A stretch of 64,000 nt of DNA, from NCBI GenBank assembly GCA_038531745.1, contig JBCBBJ010000001.1:186001-250000 (forward strand), in the 5' to 3' direction. This stretch comes from CALLPQ01 sp038531745. Its GTDB lineage: Bacteria > Pseudomonadota > Alphaproteobacteria > Caulobacterales > Parvularculaceae. The notes below the pieces were generated by a model. The model had not been told where the DNA came from. It saw only the letters and a program-made list of their open reading frames with translations, and made no database searches. Both the position numbers and the translations under genes were made by a program. Positions 53,390-62,528 of the stretch are shown piece by piece; the stretch's first letter is position 1; each line of letters opens with the position of its first letter.

Positions 53390-54606
53390 CACATTCGTTT
53401 GTTAGCCATCTGGAATGCTCCTTAACGGGCGAGACCTACGCAAAAGGCGAGGTGCACGGACTATCCCGGGCCGGGCGACCATTGCTGGTACGGTATGATC
53501 TGCCCCGCCTACGCGAGGCGCTGGATCGTGCTGATTGGGAGGCGCGCGAGGGCGGGTTTTGGCGGTACCATGAGCTTCTTCCTGTGGCTGACCCGGATAA
53601 TCGAATTTCCCTCGGCGAGGTGATGACCCCGCTGATCGCGCTTAGCCAGGCAAAGAAAAAGTATAGTCTGACGGGCACGCTGATTGTGAAGGACGAAGGG
53701 CGCCTGCCCACCGGGTCGTTCAAGGCGCGGGGCTTGGCGCTGGCGGTGTCCATGGCGCGAGAACTTGGTCTTGCCCATCTCGCGATCCCTACCAATGGTA
53801 ATGCCGGCGCGGCCATGGCCGCCTACGCCACCCGGGCTGGGCTGAAAAGCACCGTTTTTTGCCCTGATGACACGCCCGCAATCAATGTGGAAGAGATCGC
53901 CCTGCAGGGAGCCGATGTTTACCGCGTCAACGGCTTGATCAATGATTGCGGCAAACTGGTGGGTGAGGGCAAGGCAGCCACCGGTTGGTTTGATGTGTCG
54001 ACCCTGAAGGAGCCCTATCGGATTGAGGGGAAGAAAACGATGGGTCTTGAGTTGGCGCAGCAATTTGGCTGGCGCTTGCCCGATGTGATTTTTTACCCCA
54101 CCGGTGGCGGAACCGGCTTGATCGGCATGTGGAAAGCCTTTGATGAGTTGGAGGCGCTCGGCTTTATCGATAGCCATCGCCCACGCATGGTCGCGGTTCA
54201 GGCAACGGGATGTGCGCCTATTGTTAAAGCCTACGAAGCGGGCGAAGAGCACGCGCCTTTGTGGGAGGAGGCCCATACTTTTGCTGCGGGCATTCGCGTG
54301 CCCATTGCGGTTGGGGATTTCCTGATTTTGCGGGCGGTGCGGGCGTCCGGCGGATTTGCCATGGCGGTTCCCGATGACGCAATACATGAAGCCTGGACCC
54401 GCGTTGGCCGGGAGGAGGGGGTCTTGCTTTGTCCCGAGGGCGCAGCAACCTATGTGGCCTGGCAGGAGGCGTTGGCGCGCGGGTTGATCGACCGATCCGA
54501 CCATTGTGTCCTGTTCAATTGTGCCAGCGGATTGAAATATCCGATGCCAGCGGTCACCAGCTCGGTCGACAGATTGGCCCCGGTGGATTATGAGCAATTT
54601 CACTAA
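53386..54606 (+). CDS. thrC: Threonine synthase
   Basis: PLP enzyme making threonine from O-phosphohomoserine (406 aa). It opens with a CSLTGE segment of the plant-like/zinc-ribbon-like type, has the PLP lysine in PTGSFKARGLALAVS, the TNGNAGAAMAAYA loop and the glycine loop YPTGGGTGLIGMW. The ending contains FNCASGLKYP. Related proteins with threonine ammonia-lyase activity exist, but the N-terminal motif favours ThrC. GTG start overlaps the previous stop. Confidence 0.85.
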   Translation: MTHSFVSHLECSLTGETYAKGEVHGLSRAGRPLLVRYDLPRLREALDRADWEAREGGFWRYHELLPVADPDNRISLGEVMTPLIALSQAKKKYSLTGTLIVKDEGRLPTGSFKARGLALAVSMARELGLAHLAIPTNGNAGAAMAAYATRAGLKSTVFCPDDTPAINVEEIALQGADVYRVNGLINDCGKLVGEGKAATGWFDVSTLKEPYRIEGKKTMGLELAQQFGWRLPDVIFYPTGGGTGLIGMWKAFDELEALGFIDSHRPRMVAVQATGCAPIVKAYEAGEEHAPLWEEAHTFAAGIRVPIAVGDFLILRAVRASGGFAMAVPDDAIHEAWTRVGREEGVLLCPEGAATYVAWQEALARGLIDRSDHCVLFNCASGLKYPMPAVTSSVDRLAPVDYEQFH

Positions 54607-54645
54607 AGGGGTCACCGGCGACCCCCCTTTGAAAGAGGCAGCCCC

Positions 54646-55368
54646 ATGGCTCAACGGCTTATATTCGGTATAATGATCATACTGGCAGGTGCGTGCGGTG
54701 CGGATGACAAACCGGCCCCCGGCGCGTCGGCCGCCACCGATCAAACCGCCGCAGATACGCAAGCGGTGGCGCCCGCCGCGACACCGCGCACGCGGCTTGA
54801 GGCGACTATCCAAACCCCCATTGATGACCCCGCCATTGCGGATAAACCAAAGGCGATCATCACCACCTCCATGGGTGATATTATGGTTGTGCTGTACACC
54901 GATGAAGCGCCGAATTCTGTCGCCAATTTTATTGAGTATGTGGAGGGGCGCCAATATACGCGCACCATTTTTCACCGCGTGATCCCCGGCTTTATGATCC
55001 AAGGTGGCGGATTTTCTTCTTTTCTGGAACAGCGAAAAACCCGGGCGCCCATCGCCTATGAAGGCAATAATGGGCTCAATAATGATCGCGGCACGCTCGC
55101 CATGGCACGCACGCAAAACCCCAATAGCGCAACGGCGCAATGGTATATCAATCTCGACGATAACGCCTTTTTGAATCACGGCGCGCGCCGCCCGGATGAG
55201 CCAGGCTACACCGTTTTTGGCCGTGTTATTGCGGGCATGAATATTGTTGACGCAATCGCGACGGTTGAAACCTCCGACCAGTTTGCGGGCAACGGCCAGC
55301 CGCTGTCCAATGTCCCCGTGGACCCTGTGGTTATTGAAAAAGTACAAATGCTGGAACGCGCGCAATAA
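54646..55368 (+). CDS. Cyclophilin-type peptidylprolyl isomerase lipoprotein
   Basis: 240 aa. Lipoprotein signal (IMIILAGAC), an Ala/Pro-rich linker, then the cyclophilin domain from about residue 70: TSMGDIMVVLYTDEAPNSV, FHRVIPGFMIQGGGF, MARTQNPNSATAQWYINL and FGRVIAGMNIVDAI. It probably helps fold periplasmic or outer-membrane proteins. Confidence 0.93.
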   Translation: MAQRLIFGIMIILAGACGADDKPAPGASAATDQTAADTQAVAPAATPRTRLEATIQTPIDDPAIADKPKAIITTSMGDIMVVLYTDEAPNSVANFIEYVEGRQYTRTIFHRVIPGFMIQGGGFSSFLEQRKTRAPIAYEGNNGLNNDRGTLAMARTQNPNSATAQWYINLDDNAFLNHGARRPDEPGYTVFGRVIAGMNIVDAIATVETSDQFAGNGQPLSNVPVDPVVIEKVQMLERAQ

Positions 55369-55431
55369 CCCTTCACGCGCCGCATCATTGACCAGTGGGC
55401 GTCGATCAATCGCCAAAAGGCAAACTTTCCC

Positions 55432-56916
55432 ATGGCAAAAAAGCAAAAGACATTTAAGCCAAAGGCACGGGCCCCGCGCGGGTTTATTGACCGTCTGGGT
55501 AAGGACGTTATCGACGAACAGCAGATGCTTGACCGCATTTGCGCCGTCTACGCCCAGTATGGCTTTCAGCCTTTGGAAACCTCGGCGTTTGAATATACCG
55601 ATGCGCTGGGCAAATTCCTGCCCGATATTGACCGGCCGAACCAGGGGGTTTTTTCGCTCACCGATGATGACGACCAATGGATGAGCCTGCGCTATGATCT
55701 GACAGCGCCGCTGGCGCGATTTGTGGCGCAGAATTATGATGGGTTGCCAAAACCCTTTCGCCGCTATGCGCGTGGTCCCGTTTGGCGCAATGAAAAGCCG
55801 GGGCCGGGCCGCTTTCGCCAATTTACCCAGTGCGACGCCGATAGTGTGGGTGCGCCCGCGCCCCATGCCGATGTAGAATGCTGTCTTATGCTTGCCGATG
55901 CCATTGAGGCGGCGGGTGTTGCGCCGGACCAATTTCAGATCAGACTTAACGACCGCAATGTGCTGACCGGTCTGTTGATTGCGATCGGCCTTGAGGGGCA
56001 AGAGCAGGCGGAAACCAAACTGCATGTGCTGCGCTCCATGGATAAATATGACCGTCTGGGTACGGAAGGCGTCGCGGCGCTGTTGGGACCGGGGCGCAAA
56101 GACGCCTCCGGCGCTTTCACTGAGGGGGCCAAGCTCGCCGACGATCAAATCGCCAAGGTGCTCGGTTTTATGCAGGCGACAAAACCCACCAATGGCGAGA
56201 CCTGTGATGCGCTCAGTACCCTGATTGGCGATAGCGACGTTGGCGTTGCGGGTATCGAAACGCTTAGCACCATGGCAAGCCAGCTTGCCAACCTCGGTCT
56301 TGATAGCCACCGTGCCAAGATTGATCTGTCCGTTATTCGCGGTCTTGAATATTACACTGGCCCTGTTTTTGAGGCTGAACTGTTGGCCGATTTGGTTGAT
56401 GCTAAAGGCAATCCTGTGCAAATCGGGTCGGTGGCGTCCGGTGGGCGCTATGATGATCTTATCAAACGGTTCAAGGGCATTGAGGTGCCCGCCGTGGGCA
56501 TTTCGGTTGGGGTATCGCGCCTGCTCGCCTGTCTTGAGTTGATCCGTGGCACCGAAACCGCAGCACCTGGTCCGGTGGTAATCCTGGCCCTCGATATGGC
56601 GGAGATGGCGGGCTACCAGCAAATGGCTAAATCCTTGCGTGCGAACGGTATCGCCGCCGAGGTTTATATGGGCGGTTCCGGCATGAAGGCGCAGCTAAAA
56701 TATGCCGATAAACGCGGTGCCGCCTTGGTGGTTATTGAGGGCGAGGACGAACGCGCGCGCGGGGACGTCACCATCAAAGACCTAGTCTTGGGTGCTACAC
56801 TCTCCGCCAACATCGAAGACAATACCACCTGGCGCGAAGATCAGCCCGCACAGTTTTCCGTACCCAAACAGAATATTGTTGGGGCGGTAAAAGAAGTATT
56901 GGCCCGGCACGGCTAG
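55432..56916 (+). CDS. hisS: Histidine--tRNA ligase
   Basis: Class II synthetase of 494 aa. Motif 1 region GFQPLETSAFEYTD, motif 2 RYARGPVWRNEKPGPGRFRQF, histidine loop GLEYYTGPVFEA and motif 3 SGGRYDDLIKRF, then VGISVGVSRLL are present, followed by the anticodon-binding domain (AEVYMGGSGMKAQLKYADKRGA). The N-terminus has a short basic extension (KKQKTFKPKARAPRGFIDR). Confidence 0.96.
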   Translation: MAKKQKTFKPKARAPRGFIDRLGKDVIDEQQMLDRICAVYAQYGFQPLETSAFEYTDALGKFLPDIDRPNQGVFSLTDDDDQWMSLRYDLTAPLARFVAQNYDGLPKPFRRYARGPVWRNEKPGPGRFRQFTQCDADSVGAPAPHADVECCLMLADAIEAAGVAPDQFQIRLNDRNVLTGLLIAIGLEGQEQAETKLHVLRSMDKYDRLGTEGVAALLGPGRKDASGAFTEGAKLADDQIAKVLGFMQATKPTNGETCDALSTLIGDSDVGVAGIETLSTMASQLANLGLDSHRAKIDLSVIRGLEYYTGPVFEAELLADLVDAKGNPVQIGSVASGGRYDDLIKRFKGIEVPAVGISVGVSRLLACLELIRGTETAAPGPVVILALDMAEMAGYQQMAKSLRANGIAAEVYMGGSGMKAQLKYADKRGAALVVIEGEDERARGDVTIKDLVLGATLSANIEDNTTWREDQPAQFSVPKQNIVGAVKEVLARHG

Positions 56917-57018
56917 GCCAACGCCCAAGCATGGGTCGCAGCGTCGGCAAAAGGCGAAACAAAGCGATCCTTATTGCCAATATGCCATTATCGCTCTGTG
57001 AGCGAATGAAATTATTGT

Positions 57019-57819
57019 TTAGGGCGGGTTAGCACGTTGCCAATTCATATTTGGCGTGCCGGTATCCCGTTTAGGGGTTTCCATCTTTGAATGATGATGA
57101 ATTCCGGTAGAACGCGTCGCACCCACATCGCTTGTGCAGGTTGCGTTCTGGTCGTGCTGGCCGTCACGGAACGTAGCCGCGTAACCGATATGCTCGTGAT
57201 TATGCTCTGAGCCTTTGGTGGTTTCTGTGGTCTTTTCTTCTTGGTAAAGACCCTCTTGATCGACAGCTACTTCTGATAAAGCAGTATTTCCGATAACCAT
57301 TGTGTACTGATCACGTGTTCCCAATGCAATCGCATCCGGCATAATCTCACCGGATACTTCTATCGGGTTGTCCGCCGTTTCGGTGTGCATTTGATATGGA
57401 TGACTGCTGTCAAAAAATGCGCTCTTCGGCGTCGATATCTCTTTCGGTCCGCGGGCTGTTGGTGCACGCGAAGATGGCTTTTCTGCGGTATTGGTCCGGG
57501 GGGAAGGGAAAACAGTTTTGCCCAAGCGAATACGCTCGGCGGTCTGGTGCGCCCACATGGCCTTTGACAGGCAAACCATCCTTTCGCGGGACGCATTGCG
57601 ATCAACAGCCGCATAATCAAGCGTCGCGAGCGCCGCGGCCTGCGCTGCGTCAGCTGTAATCAATGAAAGCCGCCGATGCTTTTGCACCAGCGCGGCTTCG
57701 CACTCATCATCGGAAATTGGCTCCCACTGGTCACCGAGAAGCGCCGCCTTTCTTTGTAGCGCTCGGAAATTCATCCGGTGGATCGCTTTCAGTGAAGACG
57801 GCCCGGCAGGGCTTGGCAC
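57019..57819 (-). CDS. Hypothetical protein, no family recognised
   Basis: 266 aa if read from the GTG at 57819 (GGGG run upstream); an ATG at 57774 gives 251 aa starting MNFRALQRKAALLGDQWEP. The first third looks helical and charged; the last two thirds are low-complexity, rich in Thr, Glu, His and Gln (SEHNHEHIGY, STGIHHHSKM). No signal peptide, membrane segment or metal motif is certain. It sits in the accessory patch between hisS and the toxin relic. Confidence 0.45.
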   Translation of the reverse strand: MPSPAGPSSLKAIHRMNFRALQRKAALLGDQWEPISDDECEAALVQKHRRLSLITADAAQAAALATLDYAAVDRNASRERMVCLSKAMWAHQTAERIRLGKTVFPSPRTNTAEKPSSRAPTARGPKEISTPKSAFFDSSHPYQMHTETADNPIEVSGEIMPDAIALGTRDQYTMVIGNTALSEVAVDQEGLYQEEKTTETTKGSEHNHEHIGYAATFRDGQHDQNATCTSDVGATRSTGIHHHSKMETPKRDTGTPNMNWQRANPP

Positions 57820-57836
57820 CAGTTACACCCCAAGGG

Positions 57837-57853
57837 GGCACCATTTTGGTGCC
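57837..57853. repeat. Short dyad before the unknown gene
   Basis: GGCACCA TTT TGGTGCC, a perfect seven-base dyad about 18 bases upstream of the GTG start at 57819. It might be an operator or the end of an older transcript; nothing else supports either. Confidence 0.3.
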
Positions 57854-57932
57854 ATATTTTAAATCGTAATTACAAAGCGTTAGCCGCGAGTTCGCCCCTC
57901 AGGGGAACCTCGCTTTATCTTGCCCTCAGGAT

Positions 57933-58361
57933 TTAAGAGTCAACGGGCCTGATAAACAACTCGTCCATTATTTGCTCACAAAGTATGATGATACGGGTTG
58001 TCGCTGCTGAACTCGTCAGTTTTTGGAGTACTTTTGCCCTGTCAAACTCTATGTTCGTAAGGTTCGATGTTGCTGAGAATTGCGGAACAAGGCGTTTTTC
58101 AACCTCATTAAACAAAGCCACATCAAGTTCGCGCAGCTCCTCGCGTTCAATAATATATGCGTCGAATAATCGGTTGTTTTGATGATCATCCCACCATACT
58201 TTGATGAAATAAACGAGTAAATCTGTCTTCGCTATATGAGCAATTCCCTCGATTGCACCATCATAAAAATCAAGGATAATCAAACTAGAAAATGGAGATG
58301 TCGGACATACGATACCATCACCAAACTCTACTCCATCAGTGAATATTTTTTTCAAACTCAT
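57933..58361 (-). CDS. Candidate immunity protein of a polymorphic toxin
   Basis: 142 aa from the ATG at 58361 (MSLKKIFTDGVEFGDGIVCP). Family not recognised. It is acidic, without signal peptide, with alternating strands and helices (LIILDFYDGAIEGIAHI, then LRELDVALFNEVEKRL). The assignment rests on place: it begins 5 bases after the stop of a toxin-like C-terminal tail on the same strand. The region is more AT-rich than its surroundings. A frame starting 12 bases earlier would overlap the toxin stop. Confidence 0.55.
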   Translation of the reverse strand: MSLKKIFTDGVEFGDGIVCPTSPFSSLIILDFYDGAIEGIAHIAKTDLLVYFIKVWWDDHQNNRLFDAYIIEREELRELDVALFNEVEKRLVPQFSATSNLTNIEFDRAKVLQKLTSSAATTRIIILCEQIMDELFIRPVDS

Positions 58362-58366
58362 ATTAG

Positions 58367-58531
58367 TCAACAATCATCAAAGCACGCGTTAAACTTCTTT
58401 GCATCTTCCGGGGTAACCGGGTCTGGTGTCGTAATAGTAACGTGATCAGGGTTTCGCTTAGTCGGCGTGTCTACAACAGTAAAACCAGCATCATCAAGGT
58501 CAGCTCTACTCGCCGATGAAGCGCCATCTCC
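58367..58531 (-). pseudogene. Orphan C-terminal tail of a polymorphic toxin
   Basis: The minus strand reads GDGASSASRADLDDAGFTVV, then DTPTKRNPDHVTITTPDPVT and PEDAKKFNACFDDC, then stop: a compact end of the sort found at the C-termini of polymorphic (RHS- or contact-type) toxins. A stop precedes it in frame at 58532-58534. In another frame just upstream the DNA reads PLTGNPYAY, reminiscent of the NPYxY of RHS cores, so a frame break separates the two. No longer core is visible, hence a relic. Confidence 0.5.
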
Positions 58532-59133
58532 TTATACGCATAGGGATTGCCCGTTAGGGGGCAGGATGCAGGATGTTGGTTCATACCGACAAGCATAAGA
58601 CCAGTCTGAAAGACGGGGATAGTTATCCCCGAGAATTTCGAAATGGAGCCGTTATGCTAAGAAAAGCATCCACCTCCGGATTGATCTATTACATTTAGGA
58701 CGCCGGTCCGTAGCGTCGAAAAAGTAAATAATGCACCACCTCTTTTTTCTGAGAAGGTCAAACCAAGTTCACCAGAAATAGGCGCCAGCCCGCAAAGCTT
58801 GCCATGGCATTGTCGCTTTCGGGCGTTTTAAGCGTCACTACCGGTAGCCAAACGGGCACGCGCCCTTACCAATCGTTCGAAACTGTCACGATTGAATAAA
58901 TCTGCTGCGCGCAAACGTACCCAACCGCTTCGGTGGTTGATCGATGAGGGAGCAGGCGTAACCACGTCCTTACGGCGCTCGCAGCTTTTCGGGGATTTCT
59001 TGCCATACATACCAAAATACCAAAATACCAAACCAATTCCCTTCATCGGCCTGTCATTTCGGTTGACAGTTTGGTTCGAATTGAGGTTTGCTATTTAAAT
59101 AACAAAATAACAACTCGTTTTAGGGAGGGTTTA
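58374..59133. other. 760-base region before the first TonB receptor
   Basis: Besides the toxin tail it holds a hairpin CGGGGATA/TATCCCCG (58614-58631), three 8-base tandem units (59010-59032) and a TTGACA (59063-59068) before the receptor start. Short frames at 58828-59046 and elsewhere lack ribosome sites and are not called. Confidence 0.55.
59010..59032 (+). promoter_or_regulatory. Tandem TACCAAAA units upstream of the TonB receptor
   Basis: TACCAAAA is repeated in direct succession nearly three times (periods of 8), about 30 bases before a TTGACA box and 100 bases before the start codon. This position suits an operator or upstream activator site; the regulator is unknown. Confidence 0.4.
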
Positions 59134-62100
59134 ATGACCCAAGTTTCAGGGGCCCGTGAGGGCAGGGCGCGTCGGTGGCAGCGGCGATTGTTGGTGACAT
59201 CCGCGATTGCGCCGTTGGCCATGGGAATAAGCGCAGTGACGGCTGCCTCCAGTATGGCGCAGGCTGATGATGTCGACGACGAAATTGTTGTGCAGGGTAT
59301 TCGGCAGTCTTTGGCCGATGCGCTCAATGAAAAGCGCAATGCCTCCAGTCTGGTGGAAGTCATTCAGGCTATCGATATCGGTAAGTTGCCGGATCAAAAC
59401 CTGGCGGAGGTTCTGGAAAACCTGCCGGGTATCCAGATTACCCGGACGGCCGGCGTCGGTACCGGCGTTCAAATTCGCGGTACAAATGCGAACCGTACAG
59501 AAATTAACGGTGTTTCTACGGTGGCGTCGGGAACGGGACGTACCGGGATTAGTTTCGAAGATGTAAACGCGGCAATCATCGCGGCCGTTGAAGTTATCAA
59601 GGCGCCGGAAGCCAGAACCATTGAAGGGTCTGTCGGGGGTACGATTAATCTGCGTACGATCCGCCCGCTAGATTTGTCTGAGCCTTTGATCGTTGTGCGC
59701 GGTCAAGGCGAGTATAGTGACCTGTCAGAATCGGTAAAACCCCGTTTTGCCGCTTCATTAGGTAATAGGTGGGACACAGAAGCCGGCCAGTTTGGTATTG
59801 TTGTCAGCGGTAGTTATACGCAGCAGGAAGCGACGTCTTTCCGCCCCCGGGTTGACCGCGATAATCTGGTTGAAAATATCAATGCAGACGTAATTCGGAA
59901 CGGTAATCTAGAGGATCAGCCAACGCAGCGTCCCGCAGCGCAAGGCTTTGATTTCCTGCCCATCCAATTTCTAAACCAAGAATTGGAAAATTTTGAATTC
60001 GACACCCTGAATATCGCTGGTACAGCCCAATGGGCGCCGAATGAGAACATCATGTTCTACTTCGATACGATAATAAATGATCAGGAACGTCGTCAGGATA
60101 GCTCGCGCGTTCAAGGCTCCGGCGTCAGCGCCGTGCGTAACTTCAATGTGCCGGACGCGTTTGAGACAATCAATTTTGGTGTCATTGATGGCGTCGACCT
60201 TGGCTCAATCGAGGCAGCTAGCCGCGGGACCATTAACCCCATACCATCGGTTGACGATGATGATCCCAACTTGCGTTTTTCCAGCGATACTGGGGCGCGC
60301 GTAACCGATAGCCGGATATTCAGCCTGGGAACCGAATGGACCGTTGGCCGCCTTTCCGGCCGGATTGAAGGGTCGCTTTCAAGCTCCGATACGGTCAATC
60401 CGAATCTCAGCACCACGCTGAACTTTATCAACCCAAATCCGTTGACGCCGCCTGACGGGTCGAGCAACGACAACAGTGTGCCCTTTGCCTATGATCTATC
60501 GGGCGGAGCGCTAACTTTTGGTGTTGCTTTTGACTCGCCATTTGCGCCGAGTGTTGAGGACCTTTTGAACCCCAACAATGTCGTCCTTGATGCCGTGACG
60601 GTTGGGCGAAACAGTACCGAAAATTCTGAAAATGCTTTCCGTGCGGATTTTTCCTATGATCTTGTGGATAGCGGGCTTGGCGGATTGGTAACCTCAGTTG
60701 ATGTGGGGTACCGCTTCAACAACACCGCCAGCACATTTGATTTGGTTCGGTCTAGTATCGGGTTGAGTCAGATTGCAGATAGTCCGAACGGCTCACTATT
60801 TTCTGAATTGCTAGTGCCGGGCCCATCAAATTTCGGCGATGCTGATGGCCGGGAACTCGCCTTCCGTAACTTCCTCCTCATTGACCCAAATCAAGCATTT
60901 GATGATCCCGAAGGGACCCTCGCAACGTTACAAGCGGCTCTGGCGTCACAGCCTGGCATGCGGTCGCTGAGTGATCCGTCTTCAGATACCGGATCGTTCT
61001 TTGATATCGATGAAACTACCCATGCTGCTTATGGTCAGCTGAATTTCGAATTTGGTATTTTGCGGGGCAATGCTGGGTTGCGGTATCTCAGTACAGAGAT
61101 CGATTCGACGGGCAATTCCGACGTTGGCGGACAGATCACCCAGGTGGTAACAACAGGTGGTTATGATGAATGGCTACCCCGGGTGAACTTGGTGTTGAGC
61201 CCAACGGACAATCTGCAGTTCAGGGCAAGCTGGAGTGAAGATATCCGGCGGCCAGACTTCCAGGACTTGTCCACATCTATTGTTTTCCCAACAGGACCGA
61301 ATAATGCGGTTGAGATTGGGAATCCTGATCTTCAACCCGAAAGCGTAACGTCATTCGATGTTTCCGCCGAGTGGTACTTTGCGCCAGAGGCTGTATTTAC
61401 GGTTGGCTTCTTCCACAAGGAACGTAATCGGATTTTTGTGTCACAGCTTGAAGAGCCTGTGGTTGATGAAAATGATTTCAGGGATATCACGCCGCCTTGT
61501 GAGGGCGGAGGTATTTTTAACCCCATTCCGGATCGTAATGTGTTCTCCGATCAATTGGGTAATGGCCTTTGTGTGCCGCTTGAAACCATCATCAATGATA
61601 CCGGCAGCACAACGCAGACCGGTGTGGAGTTCGCATTCCAGTATAATCTTTCCGGTTGGGAAGATCGGCTGGGCTGGGCCTCTGGTTTCGGCATGCTTGC
61701 CAACTACACGTTGCAGGACTTTGATGGCGGTGAGGCAACAAACAATTCCTCTGCTCGGGCGACGGAAGTCTTCAACGCCATTAATGGCGTTTTTGATAAT
61801 GCTAACTTCGTGCCCGTCACGCGGGTTCAGGGTTTGCTCGACCTGTCACGAAATGCTTATAACGTGACGCTCTTCTATGAGAAATTCGGGATTTCCGCGC
61901 GGGCGCGATATACGTGGCGCAGTTCCTTCCGCACACTTGATACGGCGGGCGGTGCCTCATTGAACAGTACGTTTGGCTTCCCAACCGTGACCGCCGCACG
62001 AGGGCAATTGAATGCCGGTATCAATTATGATGTGACCGAGAATTTCAATGTGGGTGTTGAAGCCATCAATCTGACCAAGTCGCGGATCCAGCAGTTCTGT

Positions 62101-62178
62101 GTGAATGATGATGCGCTGCTTTGCTTCCAAGGGATCCCTGATCGTCGGATTACCTTTGGCGCAACCTACCGGTTCTAA
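59134..62178 (+). CDS. TonB-dependent outer-membrane receptor
   Basis: 1014 aa. Signal peptide (RRLLVTSAIAPLAMG, ending SSMAQA), then the plug with DEIVVQGIRQSLADALNEK, IDIGKLPDQNLAEVLENLPG and GVQIRGTNANRTEING, and a 22-strand type barrel ending in the aromatic RITFGATYRF. The LxxALNxKR-IGKLPDQN pattern is that of receptors for carbohydrates in Caulobacterales and Sphingomonadales. ATG 59134 has GGGAGGG upstream. No adjacent regulator or enzyme shows the substrate. Confidence 0.93.
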   Translation: MTQVSGAREGRARRWQRRLLVTSAIAPLAMGISAVTAASSMAQADDVDDEIVVQGIRQSLADALNEKRNASSLVEVIQAIDIGKLPDQNLAEVLENLPGIQITRTAGVGTGVQIRGTNANRTEINGVSTVASGTGRTGISFEDVNAAIIAAVEVIKAPEARTIEGSVGGTINLRTIRPLDLSEPLIVVRGQGEYSDLSESVKPRFAASLGNRWDTEAGQFGIVVSGSYTQQEATSFRPRVDRDNLVENINADVIRNGNLEDQPTQRPAAQGFDFLPIQFLNQELENFEFDTLNIAGTAQWAPNENIMFYFDTIINDQERRQDSSRVQGSGVSAVRNFNVPDAFETINFGVIDGVDLGSIEAASRGTINPIPSVDDDDPNLRFSSDTGARVTDSRIFSLGTEWTVGRLSGRIEGSLSSSDTVNPNLSTTLNFINPNPLTPPDGSSNDNSVPFAYDLSGGALTFGVAFDSPFAPSVEDLLNPNNVVLDAVTVGRNSTENSENAFRADFSYDLVDSGLGGLVTSVDVGYRFNNTASTFDLVRSSIGLSQIADSPNGSLFSELLVPGPSNFGDADGRELAFRNFLLIDPNQAFDDPEGTLATLQAALASQPGMRSLSDPSSDTGSFFDIDETTHAAYGQLNFEFGILRGNAGLRYLSTEIDSTGNSDVGGQITQVVTTGGYDEWLPRVNLVLSPTDNLQFRASWSEDIRRPDFQDLSTSIVFPTGPNNAVEIGNPDLQPESVTSFDVSAEWYFAPEAVFTVGFFHKERNRIFVSQLEEPVVDENDFRDITPPCEGGGIFNPIPDRNVFSDQLGNGLCVPLETIINDTGSTTQTGVEFAFQYNLSGWEDRLGWASGFGMLANYTLQDFDGGEATNNSSARATEVFNAINGVFDNANFVPVTRVQGLLDLSRNAYNVTLFYEKFGISARARYTWRSSFRTLDTAGGASLNSTFGFPTVTAARGQLNAGINYDVTENFNVGVEAINLTKSRIQQFCVNDDALLCFQGIPDRRITFGATYRF

Positions 62179-62528
62179 CGGTTCCTCCCGGTGAATGGGC
62201 TGCGCCTCGCGCATGGCTCATTCTACCGTAATGGCTCGCTGTTCTTTCCTTCCCTGGAATCAGCGGGCCATTTTTGTATCTGGACGCAGACGGGGAGGCA
62301 TAAAGGCATATGCAGGTTATAGGCCGATTGTGACTATCGGGTCACAAGGACCGCACGTTACCATTTTTCAATTTTTTTCAATTTTTACAACGGATTAATG
62401 AAATTCTGAAAATTGGTATAGGGATAAATCAGCCCAATTTAGATTTTTTGGCCTTTTCGACAGGTTGACACCCGGTAGCCAATAGTTTGCAGTGAAAAAA
62501 AAATAATTGCGTAAACCGGAGGGAACAC
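62179..62528. other. 350-base gap between the two TonB receptor genes
   Basis: It holds a terminator (62230-62275), an A/T-rich tract with a near-tandem TTTTTTCAA unit (62363-62386), and TTGACA (62464-62469) before the second receptor. No gene is supported. Confidence 0.6.
62230..62275 (+). terminator. Rho-independent terminator of the first TonB receptor gene
   Basis: AATGGCTCGCTG pairs with CAGCGGGCCATT (one G-T pair) and is followed by TTT, about 50 bases after the stop. Confidence 0.85.

Noticed and set aside
51365..53392. 675-codon open frame on the minus strand
   Set aside because: Antisense of the FadB/FadJ-like gene, an effect of codon bias.
53509..56622. 1037-codon open frame on the minus strand
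   Set aside because: It runs antisense through thrC, the cyclophilin gene and hisS, all with clear family motifs; its residues resemble no protein.
58828..59046. 72-codon minus-strand frame before the TonB receptor
   Set aside because: No ribosome site and no recognisable family; it overlaps the receptor's promoter region.
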